Source: Athripsodes cinereus (taxonomy: Eukaryota; Arthropoda; Insecta; Trichoptera; Leptoceridae). From it: a stretch of 64,000 bases of DNA. The notes under the pieces were generated by a model. It did no database searches. It saw nothing but the letters and a program-made list of their open reading frames with translations, and was not told where the DNA came from. Location: positions 26,679,384 to 26,743,383 of the forward strand of contig OX388317.1 in the NCBI GenBank assembly GCA_947579605.1, in the 5' to 3' direction. Numbering within the stretch: position 1 is the first letter of the stretch; every line of letters begins with the position of its first letter. A program made the translations under genes and the position numbers. Positions 40,501-53,100 of this stretch are shown piece after piece.

Positions 40501-42950
40501 ATTTTGAGTTGTTAGCCTACGAAATCGGGTGATTGATATTAGAGTTTAATAGTTAGCTGTTAATTAAATTATAAATGCTGGGCCATTATATAAAAAAATG
40601 TGAGTATTATGTCCCGAATTGTATGTTTTTGTCTGGACCCTGGGCCTATGATGTATATTATGAGAATATAGTGAGAATAATAAACAAAATAAAAACAATT
40701 TGCAATAAATTGACCCTTTGAATTTATCAATAGATCAGTTCACACCAAAGCTGCAAATAAATTAATGAACGCTCTGACAAAGATTAAAGAAAATAAAAAT
40801 AAAACTGGATTTATGATGTACGCAGACATATTCCTAATACCAAGCTATGATTGCATCAGGAATGTGGAGTAGGTCTTTGGCAGGATCATGTACCTTTTCC
40901 TTGGAAGTTTGAGACTCTTTCTTCAGACTACTGACCACTTGTAATTATTGATATTATAAGAATATAATATTCTTAACATTATTCATTCATAATATTATTA
41001 TCTTATTAATATAGGTACATTTATACCTATGTATGTATGTATGCAATTGATTTTAATAATATGTTGAACTTTTACTTTTAAAAACCTCTCAATCATTGTA
41101 TGAGAATTAACCGAATTATAGTTTACTAATACATGGACAACAGTGCAAGGATGAATATACCTGGGATTACTCCAGGCAGACAGGGAGAGGGAGAGGGGGT
41201 TCCCATCTTTCATAATGCGGTTTAGAAGTTTGAAAAAATATTTAATTTATCTGGAATTTTTTTAGCTTTCAACTTGATCAGATTGGTTGAGTTTAACAAA
41301 ATATTTTTACATTTTTTTTTTACTTTTTCCCATACTTTATCACTTACACAATTTTGCCTACATTTATAATAGTTTTGGACTCCTATAGGAAGAGGGGCAA
41401 CCCTCTCTCTCTCTCTCTCTCTCTCTCTCGGGGTATGTCCTTGTGACAACATACATTCACACCCACCTAGAGATCAAAGTAGGTAGGTACTCATATTACC
41501 TACTTATATTGGTACCTACTTATTTTATAATCCTCCTTGACTAACTGCAAAGAAAATGCAAAATCCTTTTAGCCTGGCAATTGTAATGGACTTACTACAA
41601 ATTATTATTATCAATAACTTTGCTAGTTGAAACTCAAAATTTGCTAAATACTATATCGTCGTTGTTTACTTATAATGACATTTGTGAATATATATTTGAC
41701 ATTTCTAGAATAAACTGCTTATTATGACATTAAAACCATTTATTAAAGTAATTCTTAGTATTAAATATTAAAATTTAATATTTTAAGAATAATATCACAT
41801 ACTAATAAAAATTTCAAACAACAATTTTGATGGCCTATTGAACAGTTTTTTTACAAGCATGCCTAAATAAAAATGTTCTCAGAGCCGCCATTTTAAATAT
41901 AGGTACAATGACGATATGCAGAATTATTGTGTTTTCTAGATATTTCATTGTGTTGACTGATCCCTTTCTTCTAATTATTAAATAACTATATTATACAGGG
42001 TGTTGTCTACTTGTATTCCTCTATCTCTCTTGTAGCACTCTACTTTGTACTAGTTAGAACTAACCACAAGCCTTCCAGTTAAATTTGTTGGCACCATATT
42101 ATTTTTATGCTGCATTGTCATATATTTCATGCAAATAAAACTGTATTTTTGTGAGTATCCCATTATAAATTATGTCACATCGGGAGAAGCCGATTGTATA
42201 AATTATTGTGATTGTTTTATTCCTCATTATCTCTGAATAAATAAAGTACAAAAAAAAGTATAATAATACCTATTATACTTCACAAAAATCAATAGAATAC
42301 ATTGTGTGTTGATTATTTGTATTAAACATATCATTAAATGAAACTAAAGGTTTTGTGGGAATTGTATACTAGCTTTTGAGAGGCCCTGGAAGAATAAGTT
42401 TTTGCAGGACCTCGGACCGTGGCAAATACAGATAAGTACCTATGGAAGAGCACATTGGAGTCTGTACAGAAATAAACTAAAAGTGCTACAAATTTTATTG
42501 TAATGGATTTATTCTCAAAATATTGTTTCTGTTCTACCCATTCAATATTTTTAGTCTCTTGCGGGAGGCCCATGGGGGGGGGGGGGCGCTGAGAAGTCAC
42601 CTTTGTAAAGACCACCAATGTATGTACCGCAGTGACTAAGACCGCAGACATAGGAGGTGGTTACCTCACAATATGATATCACACAGTACAAGGATCAATC
42701 AGCACTTATGATTTACAATTTTGTGTAAGAAATGAAAATCAATCAACCAATAATTCAAATTCACATATTTTTATTTAAATAAAAGTTACAATTTAATAAT
42801 ATTACATCCACACCTTATTATTAAAAAAACACATTTATTACATATTTGACAGCAGTGCTCGTGCACTTAAAATGCATATTCACACTACAATAATAATAAA
42901 CTTTATTGTACAAAATATATGGATACAAATGATAAGGTTACATGGTATAA
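40501..42950. other. Gene-free stretch
   Basis: A (CT)n microsatellite is at 41,403-41,429 and a poly-G run near 42,576-42,587. No coding sequence recognised. Confidence 0.5.
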
Positions 42951-43264
42951 ACGAATAATTTTGCACTATGTGTATGTGTGTATTATTGTTAATATTTTTT
43001 TCTTTTAATGATTGTTTAATGTAACAGGCGCATATTTAGTGTCAGTTTGTTTAGACTGGGCCTGCATTGGATGGGCACTGTTTCATTATCCTTTATGTTG
43101 CCTTTTCGTATAGTTTACATGTTTCAACATGAATGCTGTAGATACCCTTAATAAGGGAGTTACCCTGATCAGATCAATATTATTCTCTCTCTTTATTTTC
43201 ATGTACTTATGTTTTTTCAACTGACTGTGTGTGCCTCTATGAAGTAAATAAATAAATAAATAAA
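42890..43264 (+). mobile_element. LINE 3' UTR fragment with TAAA tail
   Basis: The plus-strand stretch ending TGACTGTGTGTGCCTCTATG, then AAGTAAATAAATAAATAAATA, is a typical LINE tail of a family other than the two complete ones. The left boundary is a guess. Confidence 0.5.
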
Positions 43265-45693
43265 CAGTGCTATTTGAATGTTTCTCAAAACTGAAATAAA
43301 TAGCCGTTTGTCTATTGTTGTTAAGGATTTGCCTTGAATATAATTGTGACCTCTTGTTTGGCCTGAATAATAAAAATGTAACATATTATTTATAGTAGGG
43401 TGATACAGATTACAATGTACTGAGGAATATTTATATTTATCTAAGTAGGTATGTGTCGGAAGTGTATGGGTAAGGCTAAAAAATCTTGCTTGTAAACCAT
43501 ATACATGACTTTTTGAACTTGACTGACAATGCACGGTTCACTATTATTTTATTGATAAAACTATCTTTAGAGAATATCACAGCCATAACGTTTTTCATAA
43601 AACAAAATTTGACCTTATAAATGTATTCACTTCCCAAAATATTCTGAAAGTTTATCAAATAATTGAAATATTTATTTCGCATATTTATGTGGTAATACTT
43701 TACATACAAAATGGGCAGGTTCATAAAAAATAAGCAGTACCTATTTGAAATGTCAATTTTTTTTACTTGAAACATCACACAATTTCATTGTTTTTTTTAT
43801 AATAAAATACAAGTGTTTAGTTAGTGTTTAATGTTATTTGAGTGAAATATTTATGTATCTTGTTTTCATTATAACTTTTTGTGTGCTTAAACTGAATGGG
43901 TAAATAATTTACATGTATAAAATAAACTTTTCCTATTTTATTTTCATTTTTAAAAGAAAGTTGCAAGCATAATTTAAACAAAGAAAATAAATTCTCTGTT
44001 TGACCAAAATAAAATCCTCGAAATATAAATACATACCCTGACTAATATTAATAAATTAAATTAGACACATATATAAAAGCAATTGTAATTAATTTTGGTC
44101 ATAATAAAAGGAAAAATAATGAGATTATTTGGATTGTTTTATTTAAAGAAATACTTCTTTATCTATATAATAAAATATCTTCACATTTTGATCCAAAGTT
44201 TTATGTGGACTCTATAACTTTGTAAAGGTTTTTTTAAAGTTGGAACTTAATAGTTGTAAAATAAAAATTAGAATAATCATTAGTGAAATAAACAAAACCT
44301 AACATTAAATCATAAAAAATGTCAAAATGACATTCATATATTTTTTAACGCAGGTTTAAGTGAGTGGACACTAGTTTTTCTGAGCTTTGCCCATATGTAT
44401 GTGTATGTCAGATAGTCTGCTCCTATAAATGTATTTACCTATCCTACCTATCTAGTATCTATACTGTCATCGTATCTTCCCACAAGTGGGATAGTCAATA
44501 AACATGCAGGTTGTCCTCATTCTCATGCAATATTTACCAGCCAATGCTCTCGTGAAACTTGTCAGAGCAGTTAGAGATCCTTGAAGAGTGAGACTATGTC
44601 TAATTGGGTACTTGAGATAATTTATGCTGAAATGATTTGAATGTAATACATTTCTATAAATAGATATACCATCATGCCATTACTTGTAATATTAAAGTGA
44701 CTGATAAACATACTAACATGCCGCTGCTATAACATTATCATTGTATTCAAATAATATTAAATTCATCAAAACAATCTTCCTATTCTATAATTATACAGAT
44801 AATATGATCATTTATTTCATTACCTACTTTTCATTTGTTTCTTTTTGCAAAAGTAGGTACCTAACAGATAACAGTTTGAGATGGTATATTTTATAATAAA
44901 TAAAGAAATAATAAAGCAGACAGTTATCCACAAACATGTACCACAAAAAGTAAATATTATAACTTGTATGTATTGATAACTGATAATATACTCAATATTA
45001 TATTTTCTATGTAATGTAATCTATAGAAGAAGAAAAATTTCTTTCCCTAATCCCGAGATGTCTGTTGTGTTGCCTAGATAAGATAGATACGGGCAGTGGG
45101 GTAGTGGGGCAGATCCTACATCTCTATTATATCATAATAAATAGTATTATTCTTCATAATAAATGCATTGACTTATTAAATATTATAAAATAGATAGATA
45201 GTTGTATGTTTATTTAATAATATTATGTATGTACCAACCTAATAGATATTTATATCCAGGTGGTTTCACACAATATTTTATGGGATGCAGCGGTACTCTG
45301 CGTGTGGTCCTGATTATATAAAAGCTCTTTACTGTTTACTAAATGTTTGTATGAAAGATTCTTATAAAATAAATGTCTATTGAAACTATCTTATTGTAAG
45401 TTTCTCATCTATATATTACTTTTCCCTACACACCACACCATAGATAGTCTTTATGTCACAATATTATCTACATAATATTAGCTATTTAAATCTCTATGCC
45501 ATCACGCCATCTCCCTAGTGTGGCATCACTATTGCATGTATCTAAAAGAGAGATTGTCCTCTACAAAAAGACATTGATATCTATGGCGCACCAAATCGCT
45601 GAATCAAATATGTGAAATTACTTCTTATTTTATGTGATGTTTTACAAGTACCTGCGACATGCAACAGACATACGGAATATTATTCTCTTTGTG
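43265..45693. other. Gene-free stretch
   Basis: AT-rich. Diverged pieces of the dispersed 'CACAAGTGGG' repeat lie at about 44,465-44,600 and 45,490-45,610. No gene seen. Confidence 0.5.
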
Positions 45694-45701
45694 CTATAAA
45701 T

Positions 45702-46668
45702 CAGTGCTCCACAACCTCTTCTCATTTACCGCACACCAAATTTCTTCCTAAAACTCCGTGGCACACTAAAATTCTTCCTAGAAATCCGCTGCACACCAAA
45801 AGCTCAAATATATAGGTATTAAATTGATACACAAGTTTTTATATAATAATTATTTAAAAATAATAATCATTTTTTAATATAATAATTATTTTACACAATA
45901 TTTAGAAAAATAATTTGTCATTGTGCATTAAATACATAATGAAAAATTGTAAAATTTCAAATACAGTGGATTCCGCTTAATTGGGACACATCGGGACTTG
46001 GGCATTTTGTCCCAATTAAGCGAATTTCACTTTTTTTTTTAATCATTAATTAGATTTTGGCAACTAAGGCCATTACAGTAATACACACATAAAATTCAAC
46101 AATGCATATTTTTTTCAATAATTTTATTTTACAAACTCTTGGAAACTGTAAATAAATAGGTAATATAAATTAATCATGTAAATTACAAAAATGTAATATG
46201 GAGTTTTACCTACCAATAAAACTCTTATTATGTATAGTCTGTTCCTTATCCAGAATATATTGTGAGATATGACCCAACATTGTAGTTCCGCGACGTTGTA
46301 TTTCCCCCCTTTTCTCATCTGTACTACGTCATATCTGTTGAACGTCTTATATACTTTTAAGAAAAAAAAATCCTAATTAAAATAATAAATGGGTAGGAAC
46401 ATACAATATAATTCAATGCAAAAATGAGTCAATTCTTTGTAAATATTTTTTCTTGAGAATATGTGTAACATAATAATGTGCTGTAATTTTAAATTTACTG
46501 TCCCAATTAAGCGGAATGTTGTCCCAATTAAACATATAAATTTATCTACTATTGGTTTCATGGTTTGGTATCTGTTCTTTGAGATTTGTCCTAAATAAGA
46601 GGTGTCCCAATTAAGCGGAATCGACTGTACATTGTATTTGACCGCGGCACACCGGTTGCGGAGCACTG
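45702..46668. mobile_element. hAT-type MITE with a pogo-like element nested in it
   Basis: Ends CAGTGCTCCACAACCTCTTC and CCGGTTGCGGAGCACTG. Flanks CTATAAAT (45,694-45,701) and CCATAAAT (46,669-46,676), 7 of 8 bases. Pieces of the interior (CGCACACC...AAATTC, repeated about three times) flank the nested element. Confidence 0.8.
45964..46627. mobile_element. pogo/Tigger-like MITE (664 bp)
   Basis: Terminal inverted repeats CAGTGGATTCCGCTTAATTG and CAATTAAGCGGAATCGACTG, flanked by TA on both sides (45,962-45,963 and 46,628-46,629), as expected for pogo elements. Internal copies of GTCCCAATTAAGCGGAAT occur near 46,500. No transposase frame. Confidence 0.85.
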
Positions 46669-46676
46669 CCATAAAT

Positions 46677-47174
46677 GACACAATATCATTTACTTTAGAA
46701 GGATTAACTATGTAACAGTTTAAAGACATTTTGAATGTTTTGAGCATTCCACAATGCACTTCCGTTACTTGGTTATTTAAATTGCGATCGATTTCGGAAA
46801 AGGTTTACTGAAATGATAAGATGAAATTATAAGATACCCTGGATCAATAGCAAATAGCTGAATTTATGACATGCGATAGAAGGTGAAGTTTTACAGACTA
46901 CTTTCGGGGACCCATTGCATCAAGGTACTCTCGCTAGAGATCCCGGGACATTACTGCTTCCAGGATCTCTGGTCACTCCAAACCAGGTGTTTATAATATT
47001 ACAAGTGTTTATAATGTTGAATCGTTTCCGGTTTACTATGGCATTTGCGGCTTGAGTCATTTATTATGGATCCTTGATGAAAGCAGATGAGAACAAATAA
47101 GGGTAGTACATAATATAATATATAAAAACAAAAATCTTTCTTTTAAAAACAAAGCACCTAATTATGACAAAATT
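46677..47174. other. Gene-free stretch
   Basis: Nothing recognised apart from an AT-rich background and GATCCCGGGACATT near 46,940. Confidence 0.45.
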
Positions 47175-47390
47175 GTTTTATTTGTCATAGCCGGTAAGTC
47201 TAACTTCTATGAGAGGGCCTTTGGTGTTGTTGGACCGGTTATGTGGAATCGCCTATGGGTGCTACTGAGAGATAGTCAGACGGTCACTAGCTTCAGAAGC
47301 AAATTAAAAACTGAACTCTTCATTGGCGCCCTTGAGACGGTCTAGGGACTGTAAAACGGCGTCATAAATAAAATCATCATCATATCTTAT
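47175..47390 (+). pseudogene. LINE ORF2 C-terminal remnant
   Basis: Plus-strand translation reads FYERAFGVVGPVMWNRLW, then SFRSKLKTELF, the usual C-terminus of CR1/jockey-type reverse transcriptases. It is followed by AAACGGCGTCATAAATAAAA and an ATC-rich tail. Confidence 0.7.
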
Positions 47391-47600
47391 TACTACTCTA
47401 TCATGGCATATCCCACATGTGGTGTAGCCAGCAATCCCCATGCAAGCTGTCTTCTCCCTATTTGTCTACTACACCATCACGGCATATCCCACAAGTGGGG
47501 TAACCAGCAGACCAGCTGCATATAATAAACATGCAAGCCGTCTTCTCTGTGCCAACAAAAATATTAAGACATTCAGAATGTCTGTTTGTCGACAAAATTA
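47390..47600 (+). repeat. Dispersed repeat 'CATATCCCACAAGTGGGGTA'
   Basis: A partial unit (47,395-47,455) followed by a fuller one (47,460-47,600), in the same order of blocks as 27,175-27,430. Confidence 0.75.
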
Positions 47601-48059
47601 TATCTAAAGCTTCTTTTTTTGTTTGAGAAAAAATAATGTTTATAGTTATAGGTTGGTTTCTACATACCATAATACACACACAATATTCCTTTACAATTCA
47701 ATTGAATGACATACCCCCTATTCTATATATTTGTACACCATTATGATACAAGTTGTATATAATTCTAAGTAGAAACAATTTTAAAGTTTATAGAATACAA
47801 ATATTTAGACTAACTTAAATTATTGGACCCTTACTATTTTAGCTAGTGTACACATAAAATGAAAGAGAATCGGGGTATTATAATCCAAGATACATTGTTG
47901 ATAATATGCAATTTATCAGTCATTGTAATATTACATGGGTTAGTTAAACTTTGTATTGTGCAACAAAGTTTAGTATAATATTATTACAAAACACTGCTTG
48001 TATGGTGGCTGTACGTTTAACAGTCAGTAAGATTAAAACGTATGTTGTTCATAGTATAA

Positions 48060-48330
48060 AAAAAGCAGGCATCCGCGAGTGCACGGCGCCCTTCGATGGA
48101 GATGTCAAGAACGCAGTTAAGGTAACATCCGGAGCAAAGCTAACTAATAATCCAAAGAAACGGACACGGAAGACTAGGGGGGCGCACCGGTAGGGCGGTC
48201 TCGGGGAGCGGGGGCGGCCTCAGAACCGCGTGGCGGGGCGAAGCCCCAGCACTAGCGCGGGAGTCCGGGCCCCCGCTACCCGGCCGACCTGCGGTGGTAG
48301 AGGGACTGTGACGGAAACACGCCACCAAAC
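48060..48330. other. G+C-rich patch of unknown origin
   Basis: A local island of very high G+C (for example GGGGAGCGGGGGCGGCCTCA) in AT-rich DNA. A plus-strand frame reads basic KKRTRKTRGAHR and then stops. It may be part of an R1-type retrotransposon, but I see no diagnostic motif. Confidence 0.35.
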
Positions 48331-48960
48331 AGATCTGCTAACTAAATCAAAGAATTTACCAGCGATCAATGTTTAGCAAATGCCATCACAGCGAAAAGGT
48401 ACATCTCCAATCTTATCCATTTAAAACTTGTATATATACTACAAAATAAAATAATTCCATATGGTACTTTTATCAAATATTGTTTTTTTTTTAATCATGT
48501 TTCAAATAAAAAAAACTTTTAACTGTAAATCAGGAAATACATAATTCAGTAGTATTTTTTTTACACTAACGTACTATAAAATATTCTGATTTAGATTTTT
48601 AAAAATATATTTTGTAATTACAAATTGACATAATTTTATATTCCTATGCTAGTGCCATCTTTTGAATAAAAATATAAACACTGTACGTAATTTATTGTAA
48701 TGACTACACATATGACCATCACACACTTTCCCATAAATAAAAATTCCGTCTTCACACCTATGATAATAAACATTATTCATATTTATCTAAATCACTCGCA
48801 AGCGAGGGAGAGTCTTGATTATGAATGAGATATCTATTTAGTAACTCGTATTTCGAGGATTACCTATATGAAGGTAGATTTTAGATTGATGTGGTTGGTA
48901 TGAATTTTCCGGATATTCAGGTAATAGGTACATTTAATTCAAAGTTTAAACACCTTGATT
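48331..48960. other. Gene-free AT-rich stretch
   Basis: No feature recognised. Confidence 0.45.
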
Positions 48961-49240
48961 CTTAACTATTTGCAGACAACACGTTTTGCGATATTTCGGG
49001 CACACGCGAGCCGGGAAACCTGGAAAGAGTAATTTTTAGTGGTTCTGATTCTGAGCCACCTTGCGCTGTGGAAGGGGCCGAGTAACAGCAAGATGGAGCG
49101 ACTAAATTAAGGAGGCCTACAGAGTTCACTACACGGGGCCGCTTGCACCATGGCGGAGGATCGCTCAAGGTGGAGACTAATGTGCTCTACAGAACGAGGC
49201 ATGATGGTCACGATCCTCAGGTTTGAGGGGCCGACGGAGA
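48961..49240. other. Retrotransposon-like 3' remnant (uncertain)
   Basis: A more G+C-rich block with a plus-strand frame (FCDISGTREPGNLERVIFSG) that stops after 38 codons, ending GGGGCCGACGGAGATGATGA. It could be a LINE 3' end. Confidence 0.3.
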
Positions 49241-49264
49241 TGATGATACCTATTAATATTTAAT

Positions 49265-49305
49265 ATATTTATTTATTTATCTGTCAAACAATAAACGGCT
49301 TACAC
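49265..49305 (-). mobile_element. Short LINE 3' end, minus strand
   Basis: The minus strand reads GTGTAAGCCGTTTATTG, then AGATAAATAAATAAATA, resembling the ends of the two complete LINEs. Confidence 0.5.
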
Positions 49306-49417
49306 CCATTAAAATACGATAAGACGTATACTCAATAATTTTATATTATGTAGGTTCCTAATATTACTTTTGTGTAGGTAGATAATATATAGATAGGTAC
49401 ATAGTTAGATACCTAAA

Positions 49418-49860
49418 CAGACCCCGGACTATAAAGGGCAAACTGGGCATTTGCCAAAATTTCAGGGGGCGCGGAATTTTAGAAAACTTATACAATATAT
49501 ATATATATGGTGATCAATTTATCCTCTGGCAAATTTATAAAATACCTTAACAAAACCGAGGAAATCGTGAAACATTTCAAATTCCTAGAATGTCATGTAA
49601 AAGGCAGATGTTTGAAAAAATAAGGACATTACTCATCTTAAATTCAGCGACGAGGATGCCTTAATTTTTTGTTGGCACAGAGAGGACCAGAGGACGACTT
49701 GTATATCTGTTACATGCAGCTGGTTTGCTGGCTACCCCACTTGTGGGCCTGTGGGCTTACCCTGATGGTGTAGTAGTAGTAAAATAATATTAATGTGAAA
49801 ATGGGCGCCCGTAGACCATTATGCCCAGGTTATTTTTCACTCTAGCCCGGACGGGGCCTG
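49418..49860. mobile_element. hAT-type MITE with a dispersed repeat nested in it
   Basis: Ends CAGACCCCGGACTATAAAGG and AGCCCGGACGGGGCCTG. Perfect 8-bp target duplication TACCTAAA (49,410-49,417 and 49,861-49,868). An inverted copy of the dispersed repeat lies inside at 49,615-49,790. Confidence 0.82.
49615..49790 (-). repeat. Dispersed repeat, inverted copy
   Basis: Complement of the 27.2-kb copy: TTAAATTCAGCGACGAGGAT, GGCTACCCCACTTGTGG and CTGATGGTGTAGTAGTAG. Confidence 0.75.
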
Positions 49861-50190
49861 TACCTAAAAAATAATCAATGCATATTTTATGTAGAATAAA
49901 GGGTCACAATAACCAACGAAATATTGTGCCATCTGTTGTGGTTTGTATATAAACATAATAATTATTTTCATAACAGAAATCTACTTTATTCACAACCTCC
50001 CCACATCAGCTGTCACGTTTGACATTTCAATGTTTATTGATGGTTCGTTGCGTTTATTGTGAAATCTAAAGCATTGAAAATATAATTCATTCTGTTACTA
50101 TGAATAGTTCATCGAAGCTGCTGTGATCTCATTGTTAATTTATATAGTATTTTGTTAATGTGATATTGTTTTATATTACTTTTTATACTC

Positions 50191-53100
50191 ATGAAAAATA
50201 TGAATTCACACGCAAACAAATGCTGGAAAAGATATTTGTTGTGGTTCGCTAATGAACATGTGGAGTTTCACTTACCGGTGAGTAGATATTCTTCATTTAA
50301 ATAAGTTGATCTAAATATTAGGGTTGTTATTATGACTAGTAATTGGATGTGTTATCTGTTTGCTGCAGGAAATTCAGTCTTTAGTGGCGGCGCTGGATAT
50401 AGAGATGAGATGGGCCGAGGAACCAAAAACTAATGAAGTTTACTGGATAGTGGAGTTCCCCTCTGAGGAATGCGTCCGCCTGCTCTGCTCCCGCGCTATT
50501 TCTCTTCGCTGGTGTGTGGAGCTGTGGGCGAGGGCTCCATGTCTTTCTGAGTTGCAGTGTGGCCTCAGGGAGGCATTGGACAATGTCACAGATAACTGGA
50601 CTCCGAATCATGCTTGCCCCAGGAGTGTTATGCAGCCACACTTCTCTAAAGACAGGACTTTTAAAATTAATGTGGAGACATTCTGTAAACACTTCACTTT
50701 ACAGGAGAAAGTGAAAAAGATTGAGGTGAGAAGAGACGGAGCATTGTTAACTTTGAATTATGTTTGTATTCTTTCAAATCACTCACTCAACTCTGAGGAT
50801 TATGACCAACATGCATTTTGTTACTGGACATGTTGTTTAGTTGTGTATTTATTATATGGTCCTTATAAGTATGTATGTAATAATATGTTGCGTTTTAATT
50901 GTAGACCTTCAACTTTCTCCCACTGGAGGGATCTATTCAGCTGAAGGCTCCCGATACGGAGCTCATGTACCTGGAACACTATGGCCTGAACCCAAATGAC
51001 ATTCCTGACAAGCCACACGACTTGTTCTTTGGAAGACTTGTAAGTAAGGCTATTCTGTTCGCTCACTCTGTTCATTTAAGGGCTGATTTTATAAACATCC
51101 GTACATAACTTTTGATGTAAAATACACCGAAAATTCATGCTATTGTCTTATAAACATCAGTAAACTTTATTTCTTTAAAATCTACATAATTAGATTTAGA
51201 AACGGTTGGGTGACTGATTTATCAGTCATAAATTCATATTTAGCAATGACATCTCGCTGTTTTCCTAGAGAGAGAACAGTGCATAGGATTTCTTACAACC
51301 CTACTGTCAACATTTACCCTAGAAAACCAAATATTTTTTGGTTAATTTTATCAATGGGGAGCAAGTAGACGAGTGGGGTGGGCAAGACCCTACGTAACTA
51401 TGAGTAAAAAATAAAAATTACAGTAGGTAAAATATTTCTGTTTTACGGCTTGTTAAAATAGTTATATAATACAGCCGCTAATAAAATATACAAACAGATC
51501 ACCATCCGTTTGTAAAATGTAGATGTACATATGGCTACTAGGCCCCTTGTTTATAAGATCGCTAGTCACAGTTCATTCCTAGGAATCCATGTTGATAATT
51601 ATGTCCTTTATAGATACTTTTACTAGACAAGCAACGGGGAAACTAATCTTCTCTATTCAGCATATTTTTTCATAAAATAATATAAACATTTTGAAATCTT
51701 CAATGCAGCGATGAGGAATACCTTCAATTCTGTACGTAATTTTTTGTTGCCACAGAGAGGATTGCTTGTATGTTTATTACATCCTAGTAGCTACACAACT
51801 TGTGGGAGATGCTATATAGAGTATAGATAGGTAGATAGTTGTCTAATTTGTATGCAAAATATACATGTCATTACGTATGTTTAGTCAAGCGTTGTAATTT
51901 TAATTTTGTTTTATTGTATTTAAAAATTCTATGGCTAGGCATAAAAACAAAAATATCTTTATTATGTATTTTTATTTATTATGTGTTGTGTTATGATGTG
52001 ATGTGATTCAAGGTGTGCGAGGGACAAAGGCAACTCATCTCCAAGTTGTCTCTGAAGAAGAGGAAATTCATTGGCAACACTAGTATGGACGCCCAATTGT
52101 CAGTGTTGATGGCAAACCAGGCGCAGGTCCTCCCCGGACATCTTGTGTTGGATCCCTTTGTGGGAAGTGGATCTCTGCTAGTAGCTGCTGCTCACTTTGG
52201 AGGTATGAACATCTCGTCATTCAGCTATTCTATATTATTATTGCAATAATTATGTTACTTTGATATATAAACAAAGGATTTGCATATTGGAAAACAATTG
52301 AGGATACAAATGGATGAAGGTGTTATGTATACCATTATATCAAACTAAAATAACATACCTACAAAATGTAACAGAAATTCAAGTTTACCATATCTGAAGC
52401 TTTTTTTAAAAAAGATATATCTGGGTTTTGTTATAAACCCAAATACAACTTTATACACCTATCACAGTAAGCTAAAAGCTTGTGTCGTGAAAGGGGAGTT
52501 TTCAGCATCTGGGATCGAACCATGGACCCCTTGATAACGAGCCTGAGACTCTACCTCCAGGCTACCGACGAACTCATGCTGTGTTGACGTATTTGTAGTG
52601 AAAGTTTTACCCCCATGTATGTCACTACTTTGTTTATGTTACAGAACACTTTCATCTACTCATGTCTACAATTTACTATTATTATTATATATATTTGTTC
52701 ACACCAATGACAAAATGCTAAACGCGACCAAATAATGTGATTCTAACTAAATAGAAGAACAGACATAATCCTTTTACAATTAGACTAATCATATAAGAAG
52801 CAAACAAAAAACTCTCTCACAGACACCAACTTTATAATGCAAACCAAGTGTACAGAATTCACACAAATTAACTAATACTACTCAACCAAGCCGTCCTCTC
52901 CTCACTAACAAAAAACTAAGATATTCAGAATGGGTAGCAAACCTCATCGCTGATTTTTCAGATGTAAAATATATTTATTTTATAACCAAGTCGATTAATA
53001 AGCGTCGAAACTCTGTGTTGTGCACTCCTTAAGGAAGTTCACATATGTATGTGTATCATATACAACAGAGGTGGCCAACGCGTCGATCGCGATCGACCGG

